A DNA stretch of 64,000 bases, taken from NCBI GenBank assembly GCA_050692985.1, contig JBOGVZ010000057.1, positions 5,808 to 69,807 of the forward strand, written 5' to 3'. The notes under the pieces were generated by a model. That model saw only the letters and a program-made list of their open reading frames with translations. It made no database searches and was not told the DNA's origin. Positions within the stretch are counted from its first letter, which is position 1, and the number at the start of each line of letters is the position of its first letter. Shown here one piece after another: positions 16,849 to 25,380 of the stretch. Made by a program: the position numbers and the translations under genes. Source of the stretch: JBOGVZ01 sp050692985. Its GTDB lineage: Bacteria > Actinomycetota > UBA4738 > CALAEC01.

Positions 16849-18393
16849 CTACCCGCCGGGGCGGGTCTCGCCCGGGGGCTTGCCGCCCGCCTCGCTCGGA
16901 GACAGCAGCTGGTCCCACCAGGTGTGCTTCGAGCGGTCGCCGGCCAGGTCGATGTGGATGTGCTTCGTCTCCCGGTACTCGTTGTAGCCGATCGTCCCGT
17001 GCTCCCGCCCGATGCCCGATTGCTTGTACCCCCCGAAGGGGTAGCGGGGGTTGATCATGTGGTAGTCGTTGATCCACACCGTCCCGGTGCGGAGGCCCTC
17101 GGCCACCCGCACGGCCCGGGGCACGTTGCCCGACCATACCGCGCCGGCCAGGCCGTAGATCGAGTCGTTGGCCAGGCGGACGGCCTCCTCGTCGTCCTCG
17201 AAGGGGATCACCACGGCCACCGGCCCGAAGATCTCCTCCTGGGCCACCTTCATCCGGTTCTCCACGCCCGCCAGGATCGTGGGCCGGTAGTAGTACCCGC
17301 CCTCGTGCCCCTCGATCACGGGCCGCTCGCCGCCGGTGGCAACCTCGGCCCCCTCCCGGCGGCCGATCTCCACGTACCGCTCCACGGTGTCGAGCTGCGA
17401 CCCGGCCACCAGCGGGCCCATCTGGGAGTCCGGGTCCAGGGCCGGGCCCACCCGCAGCTCGTCGGCCCGCTTGACCATGGCCGCGAACACCTCGTCGTAG
17501 ACGCGGCGCTGGAGGAAGATGCGGGTCCCCGCCGAGCACACCTGGCCCTGGTGGAAGAACACCCCCCACAGCACCCCATCCACCGCGTAGTCGAGGTCCG
17601 CGTCGTCCAGGACGATCGAGGCCGACTTCCCGCCGAGCTCGAGCGTGCACTTCTTCACCGTCCCCGAGGCGATCTGCATGATGCGCTTGCCCACCTCCGT
17701 GGACCCGGTGAACGCCACCTTGTCCACCAGCGGCGAGGCCACCAGCTCCTCGCCGGCCGCCGCTCCCGGCCCGGGGAGCACGCTGACCACGCCTTCGGGG
17801 ATGCCCGCCTCGGCGCAGATGCGGCCGAGCATGATCGAGGTCAGGGGAGTGAAGGTGGCCGGTTTGAGGATCACCGTGTTGCCGGCGGCGATGGCCGGGG
17901 CGATCTTCCACGCGGCCATCTGGAGCGGGAAGTTCCACGGGGTGATGGCCGCGCACACCCCCAGCGGCTCCCGGCGCACGTAGTTATAGGAGATGGGGGA
18001 GCGGGGCTGCGGCTCCTCGTCGTCCTCCCGGGAGGCCGTCTCGGCGAACACCCGGAACGTGGAGATGGCCATGCCGATGTCGGAGCTCTGCGCCTTGCGC
18101 ATCGTGCCGCCCGAGTCGCGGGCCTCGGTCTCGGCCAGCTCCCCGGCGGCCTTCTTGATGCCGTCGGCCACCGCCAGGAGGTGCCTTGCCCGCTCCCGGC
18201 CCTTCATCCTAGGCCACGGTCCCTCGTCGAAGGCCTTCCGGGCGGCATCCGTGGCACGGTGCACGTCCTCGGCCCCCGCCTTGGCCACCGAGGCGAAGAA
18301 CTGGCCGGTGGATGGGTCGATGCTCTCGAAGGTCTCGCCGGAGGCGGCGTCCACGGACTCGCCCCCGACCACCAGCTGATAGGTGTCGCCCAT
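16849..18393 (-). CDS. NAD(P)-dependent aldehyde dehydrogenase
   Basis: 514 residues, a full-length ALDH. ITPWNFPLQMAAWK binds cofactor, LELGGKS carries the general base Glu252, and GQVCSAGTR carries the nucleophile Cys286. EEIFGPV and the C-terminal GGYKQSGIGRE are also canonical. It oxidises an aldehyde to the acid with NAD(P)+. It looks most like betaine-aldehyde/aminoaldehyde or general long-chain ALDHs, and I cannot fix the substrate. ATG 18393 has GAGGAGGATC just upstream. It is co-transcribed with the DUF2269-like gene. Confidence 0.92.
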   Translation of the reverse strand: MGDTYQLVVGGESVDAASGETFESIDPSTGQFFASVAKAGAEDVHRATDAARKAFDEGPWPRMKGRERARHLLAVADGIKKAAGELAETEARDSGGTMRKAQSSDIGMAISTFRVFAETASREDDEEPQPRSPISYNYVRREPLGVCAAITPWNFPLQMAAWKIAPAIAAGNTVILKPATFTPLTSIMLGRICAEAGIPEGVVSVLPGPGAAAGEELVASPLVDKVAFTGSTEVGKRIMQIASGTVKKCTLELGGKSASIVLDDADLDYAVDGVLWGVFFHQGQVCSAGTRIFLQRRVYDEVFAAMVKRADELRVGPALDPDSQMGPLVAGSQLDTVERYVEIGRREGAEVATGGERPVIEGHEGGYYYRPTILAGVENRMKVAQEEIFGPVAVVIPFEDDEEAVRLANDSIYGLAGAVWSGNVPRAVRVAEGLRTGTVWINDYHMINPRYPFGGYKQSGIGREHGTIGYNEYRETKHIHIDLAGDRSKHTWWDQLLSPSEAGGKPPGETRPGG

Positions 18394-18494
18394 GTGATCC
18401 TCCTCGATGAGGCTGGGACCCTACTCTACCGCCGGGCAGGAGGCCCGCCCCAGTCGGCAGGTGAGCCGGTGGGCGGCGTCGTACTCTTGATCGG

Positions 18495-19343
18495 ATGGAG
18501 TTGTTCAGCGGCGGCGCCCGTTTTGTCCGGACCTCGGTCGTGCTCGTGGCCGCGGTCGTCCTCTCCGTGGCTGCGGGGTCCCCGGCCGGGGCGAACACCG
18601 GGGCGGAGGGCGCCACTTCCCCCTCGAATGCGGCGGAGGGCTGCCGGCGCCTCTCGCTGGCCACGCCGTTCTCGGTGGGGAAGGGATCCTGCCAGGGCGT
18701 GCGCCCGGGGGCCGCGATCCGGACCCGCATCGGCGGCTGCACGATGAGCTTCCTGTTCCGGGGGAACGACGGCCGGCGGTACATCGGCACGGCCGGCCAC
18801 TGCATCCTCAAGAACGAGGGCAAGGAGCGCTCCTGGGGTCCGGGCAAGGGCCCGGTGGCCCGGGACGGCGACGACGAGAAGATCGGCCGGTTCGTCTACG
18901 CCATCTTCAAGGGCCCCAAGGACTTCGCCCTGGTCCGGCTCCGTAAGGACGTGTCGGCGAAGGCGCGGATGTGCCACTTCGGCGGGCCCACGGGGACCAA
19001 CGACGACCGGGGCCCCCTGCTGGTGCGCCTCCAGTATTACGGGAACGGGGTGTTCGTCAGCTCCGTGTCCGCCGGCCGGTCGGCGTGGGCCAGCGGGATG
19101 CCGAACCCCAACCACGTCTTCGCCACCGGGGTGGCGTCCTTCGGCGACTCCGGCGCCGGGGTCACCAGCGCCGACGGGCGGGCGGTCGGAGTGCTGGCGA
19201 CGGGCGGGGTGCACCTGGGCGGCGTCGGGACCGGAGGGGTCGATGCCGGGACGGTCGGGATCACCCGGATCACCCCGCAGCTCCAGCGGGCCGAGAAGGT
19301 CCTGGGGATCGACCTGAAGCTGCGCACCGCCGCTCCCCTGTAG
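18495..19343 (+). CDS. Secreted chymotrypsin-like serine protease
   Basis: 282 residues. A signal peptide covers about the first 34 residues (a hydrophobic run ending in SPAGAN). The trypsin-fold triad is visible: His102 in GTAGHC, Asp143 in DFALVRL and Ser219 in FGDSGAGV. Six or so cysteines allow extracellular disulfides. It probably degrades exogenous protein; specificity cannot be told. There is no Shine-Dalgarno, but TACTCT lies at 18482-18487, seven bases before the ATG, consistent with a leaderless transcript. Confidence 0.85.
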   Translation: MELFSGGARFVRTSVVLVAAVVLSVAAGSPAGANTGAEGATSPSNAAEGCRRLSLATPFSVGKGSCQGVRPGAAIRTRIGGCTMSFLFRGNDGRRYIGTAGHCILKNEGKERSWGPGKGPVARDGDDEKIGRFVYAIFKGPKDFALVRLRKDVSAKARMCHFGGPTGTNDDRGPLLVRLQYYGNGVFVSSVSAGRSAWASGMPNPNHVFATGVASFGDSGAGVTSADGRAVGVLATGGVHLGGVGTGGVDAGTVGITRITPQLQRAEKVLGIDLKLRTAAPL

Positions 19344-19445
19344 CAACCTCCGGCCGCATCCCGTGCACATGGGCTTCGCTCGGGGGGTGAGGTCGCCCAC
19401 GGGCCGGTCCGAACGGTCCCGGCGGCCCCGCCCGAGCCGTGGTAA

Positions 19446-19465
19446 CCTAACGAACGTTCGTTAGG
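19446..19465. promoter_or_regulatory. Perfect 20-bp palindrome, probable TetR/PaaR operator
   Basis: CCTAACGAACGTTCGTTAGG reads identically on both strands and ends 21 bases before the start of the tetR gene. It contains two overlapping matches to CNAACGNNCGTTNG, the consensus I recall for the PaaR repressor of Thermus. The flanking TAACCT could serve as a -10 element overlapped by the operator. The simplest reading is autorepression of the tetR-paaABCD operon, relieved by phenylacetyl-CoA. The repressor-ligand link is inference. Confidence 0.75.
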
Positions 19466-19486
19466 GCAAAGGTCGAGAGGAGGCCC

Positions 19487-20110
19487 GTGGTCGCCACATC
19501 CACCGTCGCTCCCCGCCGGGACCGCATCGTCGACGCCGCCACCCGGCTGTTCAGCGAGCGGGGGTACCACGGCACGAGCATGCGTGACATCGCCGAAGCG
19601 TCGGGGATCCGCGCCGCCAGCCTGTACGCCCACATCGAGGCGAAGGAAGACTTGCTCTCCGGGATCATCGAGGATGCGGCCGAGCGGTTCTCGGCCCGGC
19701 TGGAGGAGGTTCTGGAGGCCCAGGCCGGCCCGGTGGAGCGTCTGCGGCTGGCCATCCACGCGCACGTGGAGGTGGTGGCGGCCGATCGGGACGCCGCCCG
19801 GGTGTTCCTCCACGAGTGGAACGCGCTGAAGGGGGAGGCCCGCGCCCGGGCCTTGGAGTTGCGCGATGGGTACGAGCTCCGGTGGGACCGGATCGTTCGG
19901 GAAGGGATCGACCGGGGGGTGTTCCGGCGGCAGGACGCCACGCTGGCCCGCATCCTGGTCCTGTCGGCGGCCAACTGGGTGTACACCTGGTACGACCCCG
20001 CGGGACCGCTGACCCCGGCGCAGGTGGCCGATGGGTTCGCCGACCTCCTCCTCCGGGGCCTGAGGCGGGGGGGTTCTGGGAAGATACGGGATCGAGCGAC
20101 CGAGAGGTGA
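19487..20110 (+). CDS. TetR/AcrR-family regulator of the paa operon
   Basis: 207 residues. The N-terminal DNA-binding domain is typical: IVDAATRLFSERGYHGTSMRDIAEASGIRA followed by SLYAHIEAKEDLL. The C-terminal domain resembles that of TetR members controlling CoA-ester catabolism. GTG 19487 follows GAGAGGAGG. A perfect palindrome lies 21 bases upstream and paaA starts six bases downstream, so this is very likely the PaaR-type repressor sensing phenylacetyl-CoA. The ligand is inferred from context only. Confidence 0.88.
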   Translation: MVATSTVAPRRDRIVDAATRLFSERGYHGTSMRDIAEASGIRAASLYAHIEAKEDLLSGIIEDAAERFSARLEEVLEAQAGPVERLRLAIHAHVEVVAADRDAARVFLHEWNALKGEARARALELRDGYELRWDRIVREGIDRGVFRRQDATLARILVLSAANWVYTWYDPAGPLTPAQVADGFADLLLRGLRRGGSGKIRDRATER

Positions 20111-20115
20111 GGGCG

Positions 20116-21033
20116 ATGAGCTACGAGGAGCGAAGGGCCGAGTTCAAGGCTCGCGTCGATGCCGGGGAGAAGATCGAGGCCGGTGACTGGATGCCCGACG
20201 AGTACCGGCAGTCCGCCCTGAAGTTCATCGAGATGCACGCCAACTCGGAGATCATGGGGTGCCTGCCGGAGCGCGAGTGGATCCCCCGGGCCCCCACGCT
20301 GCGGCGGAAGCTCTCGCTGACGGCAAAGGTCCAGGACGAGGCCGGGCACGCCCAGATCCTGTACCGGGTGGCCGAGGACCTGGGCAAGAGCCGGGACCAC
20401 ATGTTCGATGACCTGGTGAACGGGCGGACCAAGTTCCACAACGTCTTCCACTACCCCACCGAGACGTGGGGAGACGTGGCGGTGATCGGGTGGCTGATCG
20501 ACGGGGCCGCCCTGGTCACCCAGAAGGCGCTCCTGGAGTGCTCCTACGCCCCGTACGTGCGGGCCATGCGCCGGATCTGCCCCGAGGAGTCGCTCCACCT
20601 GCGCCACGGCGAGGACCTCACGCTGGAGCTCGTCTCCGGGACCCCGGAGCAGCGGGAGATGTTCCAGGAGGCGGTGAACCGGTGGTGGCGGCCGATCATG
20701 CACTTCTTCGGCCCGCCGTCGAAGCCGGACAAGGACGTCCTCCTGTACTGGGGCATCAAGACCCGGACCAACGAGGACCTTCGGCAGGAGTTCTTCACCA
20801 CCTACGTGCCCAAGCTGTGGGACCTGGGCATCTCGGTGCCGGACCCCGACCTGGCCTTCGACGAGGAGCGCGGGGAGTGGACGTGGTCGGACCCCGGGTG
20901 GGACGACTTCTGGCAGGTGGTCAAGGGCAACGGCCCCATGACGAAGACCCGGCTGCTGTACCGCAAGACGATGTGGGAGCACCATGGCTGGGTCCGGGAG
21001 GCGTTCGCCGGCATGCCCAGGGCCGCGGTCTGA
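20116..21033 (+). CDS. paaA: Phenylacetyl-CoA epoxidase, catalytic subunit PaaA
   Basis: 305 residues. This is the catalytic subunit of the multicomponent monooxygenase that epoxidises the ring of phenylacetyl-CoA. The ferritin-like di-iron motifs are seen in QDEAGHAQIL and PEESLHLRHGED, and MGCLPEREWIPRAP is typical of PaaA. ATG 20116 has GAGGTGAGGG upstream. It is the first structural gene of tetR-paaABCD with tight spacing. PaaE, the reductase that would feed electrons, is not in the window. Confidence 0.95.
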   Translation: MSYEERRAEFKARVDAGEKIEAGDWMPDEYRQSALKFIEMHANSEIMGCLPEREWIPRAPTLRRKLSLTAKVQDEAGHAQILYRVAEDLGKSRDHMFDDLVNGRTKFHNVFHYPTETWGDVAVIGWLIDGAALVTQKALLECSYAPYVRAMRRICPEESLHLRHGEDLTLELVSGTPEQREMFQEAVNRWWRPIMHFFGPPSKPDKDVLLYWGIKTRTNEDLRQEFFTTYVPKLWDLGISVPDPDLAFDEERGEWTWSDPGWDDFWQVVKGNGPMTKTRLLYRKTMWEHHGWVREAFAGMPRAAV

Positions 21034-21040
21034 GGTCGCC

Positions 21041-21403
21041 ATGGAGGTGTGGGACGTCCTGTCGCGCCGCCGGGACGGTGACCCCTGGCAGGTGGTGGGC
21101 TCGGCCAACGCCCCGGACCTCGACATGGCCATGCTGCTCGTCCGGGAGACCCACTTCCGCCACAAGGAGGCCGACACCTACGCGGTCAGGCGGCGGGGCG
21201 ACGAGCAGGTCCACGCCTGCCCCGACCCCACGGGGATCGGCGGCGTCATCGACCGGTCCTACCGGCGCCAGGACGGGTACGTCGGCGTGGGCGCGAAGCT
21301 GAAGCGCGTGCAGGCCGACATGGCTGCCCGGGGGCTGGTGATCGACCGCCCGCGCCCCGGCCGTCAGGTTCCATCCAAGGAGGCGTCCCGTGGCGCCCGA
21401 TGA
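21041..21403 (+). CDS. paaB: Phenylacetyl-CoA epoxidase subunit PaaB
   Basis: 120 residues. It is a small accessory subunit with the family pattern EVWDVLSRRRDGDPWQVVGS, then LVRETHFRHKEADTYAV. PaaB helps assemble the PaaA-PaaC complex. ATG 21041 is seven bases after paaA. The C-terminal 20 residues (after ARGLVIDR) extend past the usual end and overlap the paaC start by 14 bases. Confidence 0.92.
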   Translation: MEVWDVLSRRRDGDPWQVVGSANAPDLDMAMLLVRETHFRHKEADTYAVRRRGDEQVHACPDPTGIGGVIDRSYRRQDGYVGVGAKLKRVQADMAARGLVIDRPRPGRQVPSKEASRGAR

Positions 21404-22262
21404 TCCCCGCCTGGAGCTCCTGCTGGCCCTGGCCGACGACGAGCTGGTGATCGGGCACCGCCACTCGGAGTGGACGGGGTGGGCGCCACACGTCGAGGAG
21501 GACCTGGCGTTCTCCTCGATCGCCCAGGACGAGATCGCTCACGCCCGCCTGTTGTACGAGCTGGCCGAACCGGTGGCAGGGCGCGACGCCGACGCGCTGG
21601 CCCTGGGCCGGGCACCCGAGGAGTACCGCCACGCGGTGATCTGCGAGCGGCCCAACCGCGACTGGGGCTACACCCTGGCCCGGCAATACCTCTACGACAC
21701 CGCCGACGACGTGCGGACGGCGTCGCTGGAGTCCTCGTCATGGAAGGAGCTGGCCGACGGGGTGCGGACGATCCGGCTCGAGGAGCGCTACCACGTGGAC
21801 CACGGCCGGCAGTGGTTCGCCCGCCTGGCCGGCGGGCCCGTGCAGGCTCGGGAGCGGTTCGCCGCGGGCCTCGAGGGAGCGATGGCGGAGGCCATCGCCC
21901 TGTTCGAAGCGATCCCGCAGGAAGAGGCGCTGGTCCACGACGGCGTCCTGCCCCGGCCGAACGAGGAGCTGCTGAGCAAGTGGCTGGCGCGGGTTGGCGA
22001 GGAGCTCGAGGCCGCCTCCCTCGACTGGGTGCTCTCCGAGCATGCCAGGGCGGGGGCCGAGCTGGTCCCCACCTCGTCCGGGGAGATCGAGGCCGGACCC
22101 ACGCTCTCGGTGCCGGGCATCGAGCGCCGGGACGGACGGTGGGTCCACGTCGGGGCCTTCGCCGGCGCGGGTGGGCGACGGGGGAAGCACACCGAGGACT
22201 TCACCGCCCTGTGGGAAGAGATGACCGGGCTGTACCGGGCGGTGCCGGGGGCGAGCTGGTGA
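21390..22262 (+). CDS. paaC: Phenylacetyl-CoA epoxidase structural subunit PaaC
   Basis: 290 residues. It is homologous in fold to PaaA and serves as its structural partner. LLALADDELVIGHRHSEWTG, IAQDEIAHARLLYEL and LEERYHVDHGRQW are typical PaaC segments. The GTG start at 21390 follows AAGGAGG inside the end of paaB. Its stop overlaps the paaD start (GTGA), so translation of the operon is likely coupled. Confidence 0.95.
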   Translation: MAPDDPRLELLLALADDELVIGHRHSEWTGWAPHVEEDLAFSSIAQDEIAHARLLYELAEPVAGRDADALALGRAPEEYRHAVICERPNRDWGYTLARQYLYDTADDVRTASLESSSWKELADGVRTIRLEERYHVDHGRQWFARLAGGPVQARERFAAGLEGAMAEAIALFEAIPQEEALVHDGVLPRPNEELLSKWLARVGEELEAASLDWVLSEHARAGAELVPTSSGEIEAGPTLSVPGIERRDGRWVHVGAFAGAGGRRGKHTEDFTALWEEMTGLYRAVPGASW

Positions 22263-22789
22263 GCGACCGCGCGGGGGCCGTCGCCGAGCAGGTGGAGGAG
22301 CTGGTCCGGCAGGCGCTGGCGGACGTCCGGGACCCGGAGATCCCGGTGTGCTCGATCGTGGACCTGGGCATGGTGGAGGATGTGCGGGTCGCCGCCGAGG
22401 CCGTCGAGGTCGACCTGCTGCCCACGTTCGTGGGATGCCCGGCCAAGGACGTGATCGGGGAGGACGCGACGGCGGCGGCCCGCCAGGTGTCCGGGGGCCG
22501 TGACGTGCGGGTGCGGTTCGTCCTGGACCCTCCGTGGACCACCGACCGCATCACCGATCGGGGGCGGGCCCGCCTCCGCGAGTACGGCATCTCGCCGCAC
22601 TGGGAGCAGACGGCCGGGCCGGTGGTGGTGCCGCTGATGCGCGCCCAGGGGGTGCCCTGTCCGTATTGCGGCTCGGACCAGACGGCGCTGGAGTCGTCGT
22701 GGGGCGCGACACCGTGCCGCGCCGTCCACTACTGCCGGGCGTGCCGCAACCCGTTCGAAGGCTTCAAGACCAAGGCCCCGGCCCCCTGA
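22259..22789 (+). CDS. paaD: PaaD, MIP18-family Fe-S assembly factor for phenylacetyl-CoA epoxidase
   Basis: 176 residues. The N-terminal MIP18/DUF59 domain shows DPEIPVCSIVDLGMV and TFVGCPAKDVI. A C-terminal zinc ribbon follows (CPYCGSDQT and HYCRACRNPF). PaaD is thought to help mature the iron-sulfur centre of the PaaE reductase. GTG 22259 overlaps the paaC stop by four bases. The presence of paaD without paaE in the cluster implies the reductase gene lies elsewhere. Confidence 0.93.
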   Translation: MSDRAGAVAEQVEELVRQALADVRDPEIPVCSIVDLGMVEDVRVAAEAVEVDLLPTFVGCPAKDVIGEDATAAARQVSGGRDVRVRFVLDPPWTTDRITDRGRARLREYGISPHWEQTAGPVVVPLMRAQGVPCPYCGSDQTALESSWGATPCRAVHYCRACRNPFEGFKTKAPAP

Positions 22790-22852
22790 TTCCCGCCCGC
22801 CTGGTGCGCGGGGCGGCGGCTTTCACGGCCACGGGGGCCCCGAGTCGCTCCC

Positions 22853-22903
22853 GCAACGTGAGGGTCGGGTCGCATCCGCCGGATCGCGGCTCCCACACGT
22901 TGC
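22853..22903. terminator. Inverted repeat at convergent junction, probable bidirectional terminator
   Basis: The arms are 22853-22864 (GCAACGTG-A-GGG) and 22892-22903 (CCC-A-CACGTTGC): eleven pairs and one A-A mismatch, with a small inner hairpin in the 27-base loop. It lies between the end of paaD (plus) and the end of the DUF2269-like gene (minus). There is no T run, as is common in very GC-rich genomes. The rest of 22790-22976 holds nothing else I can identify. Confidence 0.45.
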
Positions 22904-22976
22904 TCCGCTTGGGCCTCCGCGGCCGCTGCGCCGCCGCTCAACCGAGCTGGGCCGAGCGTGCGCACAGGGGGGGGCC

Positions 22977-23435
22977 TTAGAGGGTGGGCTTCGTGACCAT
23001 CAGGAACACGATGCCGACGACCAGGACGGCCAGGACCATGCCCAGGGCCCTGCCGCGGGCGGCCAGCCGCTGGTAGGCGTGTGACTGCGGACCCTCGGCC
23101 TCGAGCGCGGCGATCTGCTTGCGGAGGGTCGGGGTGTAGCCGGCGATCCCCAGCAGCACGGCCAGGCTGTACAGGCCCAGGCCCAGGGCGATCCACAGCG
23201 TGGACAGGGGGATGTCGGCCACGAACACCATCGACAGGCCGGTGATCAGCAAGAGCCCGTAGGCGGGATTGGCGAACCGGTCGTCCAGGACCTTGATCGT
23301 GCGGAGCACGTGCCCTTGATGCTCGGGGCTCTTGGCCACCCGAGCCAGCCACACCCCGTACGAGGCGTTGAAGCCGACCGCCACGATGGCGGCCAGGACG
23401 TGGACGAATTTCAACCACGCATACGTGTCCAACAC
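22977..23435 (-). CDS. DUF2269-like integral membrane protein (second copy of type)
   Basis: 152 residues with four predicted membrane helices. It begins AWLKFVHVLAAIVAVGFNASYGVW, with the early conserved His, and has RFANPAYGLLLITGL in the second helix. It is a distant relative of the protein at 16366-16842. The function is unknown. GTG 23435 has no Shine-Dalgarno; TAGACT lies nine bases upstream on the minus strand, so the mRNA may be leaderless. It appears to be a single-gene unit. Confidence 0.72.
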   Translation of the reverse strand: MLDTYAWLKFVHVLAAIVAVGFNASYGVWLARVAKSPEHQGHVLRTIKVLDDRFANPAYGLLLITGLSMVFVADIPLSTLWIALGLGLYSLAVLLGIAGYTPTLRKQIAALEAEGPQSHAYQRLAARGRALGMVLAVLVVGIVFLMVTKPTL

Positions 23436-23534
23436 GCAGGCTCGAGTCTAGCCAGCCGGATCGGCGGCCGCGGATATCGGCCGGGGGGCCGATGCATCGA
23501 GCGGGGGTGCCGGAGGGATGGGTCGCGACGAGGT

Positions 23535-24614
23535 CTAGCCGGCTTGCCGCGAGTCCAACCATCGAACCGGGCGGCCGTGGTAGCCGGCCTCGGCCAGGAG
23601 CCGTTCCTCTCCGCCCGGCCACGTGGTCAGTCGAACCTCGGCCAGGGCCCCCCCCGACTCCATGCTCAGCCACGCCAGGGGGGCCGCCTTCGTGGCCCGG
23701 CCCCCCGCCTCGATGAGGATGTCGCGGACGCGCTCTCGCTTCGGAGGGTCGAAGTACCACAGCAGGATCGAATGGAACACGACGGTGGTCCCCCCGGCGG
23801 GGGGCTCGGCCAGCTCCCGGCCAAGCCATTCCACCGCGTCGGCCTCCTCGATCCGTGCCGGGACCGCCCGGGCCACCTCGATGGCGCCCCGCAGGTGGGC
23901 GATCCGTTCCTCCTGGTCCGGCCACACGTAGGACAGGAGCGTGAGCGCCCCCTCTTCTGTGGTCGGGTCGATCGGCCACGTGTCGCAGGCGCGGCGTGAG
24001 GCCACCTCGGCGGGCGCGTCGAGCGGCGGGCCGGGGCCGTCGAACACCTCCTCGAACCGCACCGGAGAGGCGGGGTCCCCCCAGGCTTCCTCGCCCGACT
24101 CGTAGCGGTAGCGGTCCCACCGAAGGTTCAGTCCCGCGCTGGACCCGATCTCAAGCAGATGCAGCGGCAGTCCGAACGCGCCGGCGCAGGCCAAGAAGCC
24201 CCCCAAGAGGGCACGGGAGCGTCCGACCTCGTTCGTCTGGACGGGGCGACGGATCAGGTCCGGGAGGGAGGGGTCGGCCAACGTCTCGCGGAAGGCACCC
24301 CACACGGCGCCTTCACGGCCCGGCCGTGGAACCCGGCCACCGGCCGATGGGTAGTGGTGGGCGAGCGCGGCCGCCCGTCCCTCCAGGACCAGACGGTGCA
24401 CGGCTCCCATGAGCCGCAGCCCCGGCAGGCTCCTGCCGGGGTCATGGGCGTGCGGGGCCAGCAGGCGCCAGACGGGCCCGCCGGCCCGTGCGTCCTCGGC
24501 GGCCCGGTCGAGCAGGGCCCCGTACAGCGGCGAGCCCAGCATCCGGCAGGCCTCGGCCTGTGCCGTGAGGGCCTCGGCCACCAGGTCCCGCTCCGCCGGG
24601 GGCCCGTCCCCCAT
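23535..24614 (-). CDS. DUF2332 family protein, methyltransferase-like
   Basis: 359 residues. The central HLLEIGSSAGLNLRWDRYRY resembles the SAM-binding glycine motif of class I methyltransferases, and WLGRELAEPPAGGTTVVFHS and ILLWYFDP are further family segments. No substrate is known for DUF2332. ATG 24614 lacks a Shine-Dalgarno but has TATGCT six bases upstream on the minus strand, the leaderless pattern. It diverges from the CHRD gene with 89 bases between. Confidence 0.8.
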   Translation of the reverse strand: MGDGPPAERDLVAEALTAQAEACRMLGSPLYGALLDRAAEDARAGGPVWRLLAPHAHDPGRSLPGLRLMGAVHRLVLEGRAAALAHHYPSAGGRVPRPGREGAVWGAFRETLADPSLPDLIRRPVQTNEVGRSRALLGGFLACAGAFGLPLHLLEIGSSAGLNLRWDRYRYESGEEAWGDPASPVRFEEVFDGPGPPLDAPAEVASRRACDTWPIDPTTEEGALTLLSYVWPDQEERIAHLRGAIEVARAVPARIEEADAVEWLGRELAEPPAGGTTVVFHSILLWYFDPPKRERVRDILIEAGGRATKAAPLAWLSMESGGALAEVRLTTWPGGEERLLAEAGYHGRPVRWLDSRQAG

Positions 24615-24634
24615 GCCTGCAGCATACGTCCGGC

Positions 24635-24665
24635 TTGACAAACGGGGCCCCGAACGAGATGTAAG
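24635..24665 (+). promoter_or_regulatory. Candidate sigma-70 promoter for the CHRD gene
   Basis: A perfect -35 hexamer TTGACA lies at 24635-24640. A weak -10 candidate (ATGTAA or TGTAAG, 24659-24665) follows after 18-19 bases. The leader then carries GGAAGGAGGA before the ATG at 24704. The -10 is far from consensus, so the position is tentative. Confidence 0.4.
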
Positions 24666-24703
24666 GAATATGGGGGGACGTTCCTCCCATGGAAGGAGGA
24701 GCC

Positions 24704-25207
24704 ATGAGGAAGAGGGCGAGCCTGGCGATGGGGATCGTCGCCACCGCGGTGTTGCTGGTTGCCGCGCTGGGAGGCATGTCCTCCGCCCAGACCGTGCACC
24801 AGGCGACGATGGACGGCTTCCAGGAGGTCCCGTCCATCTCCAGCACCGGCACGGGGGAGCTCACCGTGCGGATCAGCGAGAGCGAGCAGATGATTCGGTA
24901 CACCCTCAAGTACAGCGGCCTGGAAGGGAGCGTGACCCAAGCGCACATCCACCTGGGCCAGGAAGGGGTCGCCGGTGGAGTCATGGTCTTCCTGTGTGGA
25001 GGTGGCGGCAAGCCGGCGTGTCCCCAGGCCGGCCAGGTCAAGGGACAGATCGTCCCGGACGACATCATCGGGCCGTCGGCGCAGGGGATCGACGCCGGCG
25101 AGTTCGACGAGGCGGTCGCCGCCATCGAGGCCGGGTTCACGTACGGGAACGTCCACTCCGACAAGCACCCCGGCGGCGAGATCCGGGGGCACCTCGGCAC
25201 GTCGTAG
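24704..25207 (+). CDS. Secreted CHRD-domain protein
   Basis: 167 residues. A signal peptide (basic RKRAS, hydrophobic core, SSAQ cleavage region near residue 28) is followed by one CHRD domain: DGFQEVPSISSTGTGELTVR, the His pair in QAHIHLGQ, and the terminal NVHSDKHPGGEIRGHL. CHRD domains occur in chordin and many bacterial secreted proteins; the bacterial role is not established. ATG 24704 is preferred over an in-frame ATG at 24689 because GGAAGGAGGA sits just before it. It is probably monocistronic. Confidence 0.9.
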   Translation: MRKRASLAMGIVATAVLLVAALGGMSSAQTVHQATMDGFQEVPSISSTGTGELTVRISESEQMIRYTLKYSGLEGSVTQAHIHLGQEGVAGGVMVFLCGGGGKPACPQAGQVKGQIVPDDIIGPSAQGIDAGEFDEAVAAIEAGFTYGNVHSDKHPGGEIRGHLGTS

Positions 25208-25228
25208 CGCTTCTTGTCGCACGGCATC

Positions 25229-25256
25229 CGGGCGGCGGCCCTCGGGCCGCCGCCCG
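25229..25256. terminator. Perfect 12-bp GC hairpin, probable terminator
   Basis: The arms are CGGGCGGCGGCC (25229-25240) and its exact complement (25245-25256) with a CTCG loop. It lies 21 bases after the CHRD gene stop, at a junction with the convergent enoyl-CoA hydratase gene. No T run follows. It probably works for both directions. Confidence 0.6.
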
Positions 25257-25380
25257 CCCCCCCGCGTGACCGCTGGCCTGGCGGACGCCTGGGTGCTCGC
25301 CAGCGCGAGCTGGGTGCAGGACACCGAGACCAGCCGCCCGCAGGCCGAAGAGAGCGAGTAGCTCTCGAGGGCCGGAGGAG

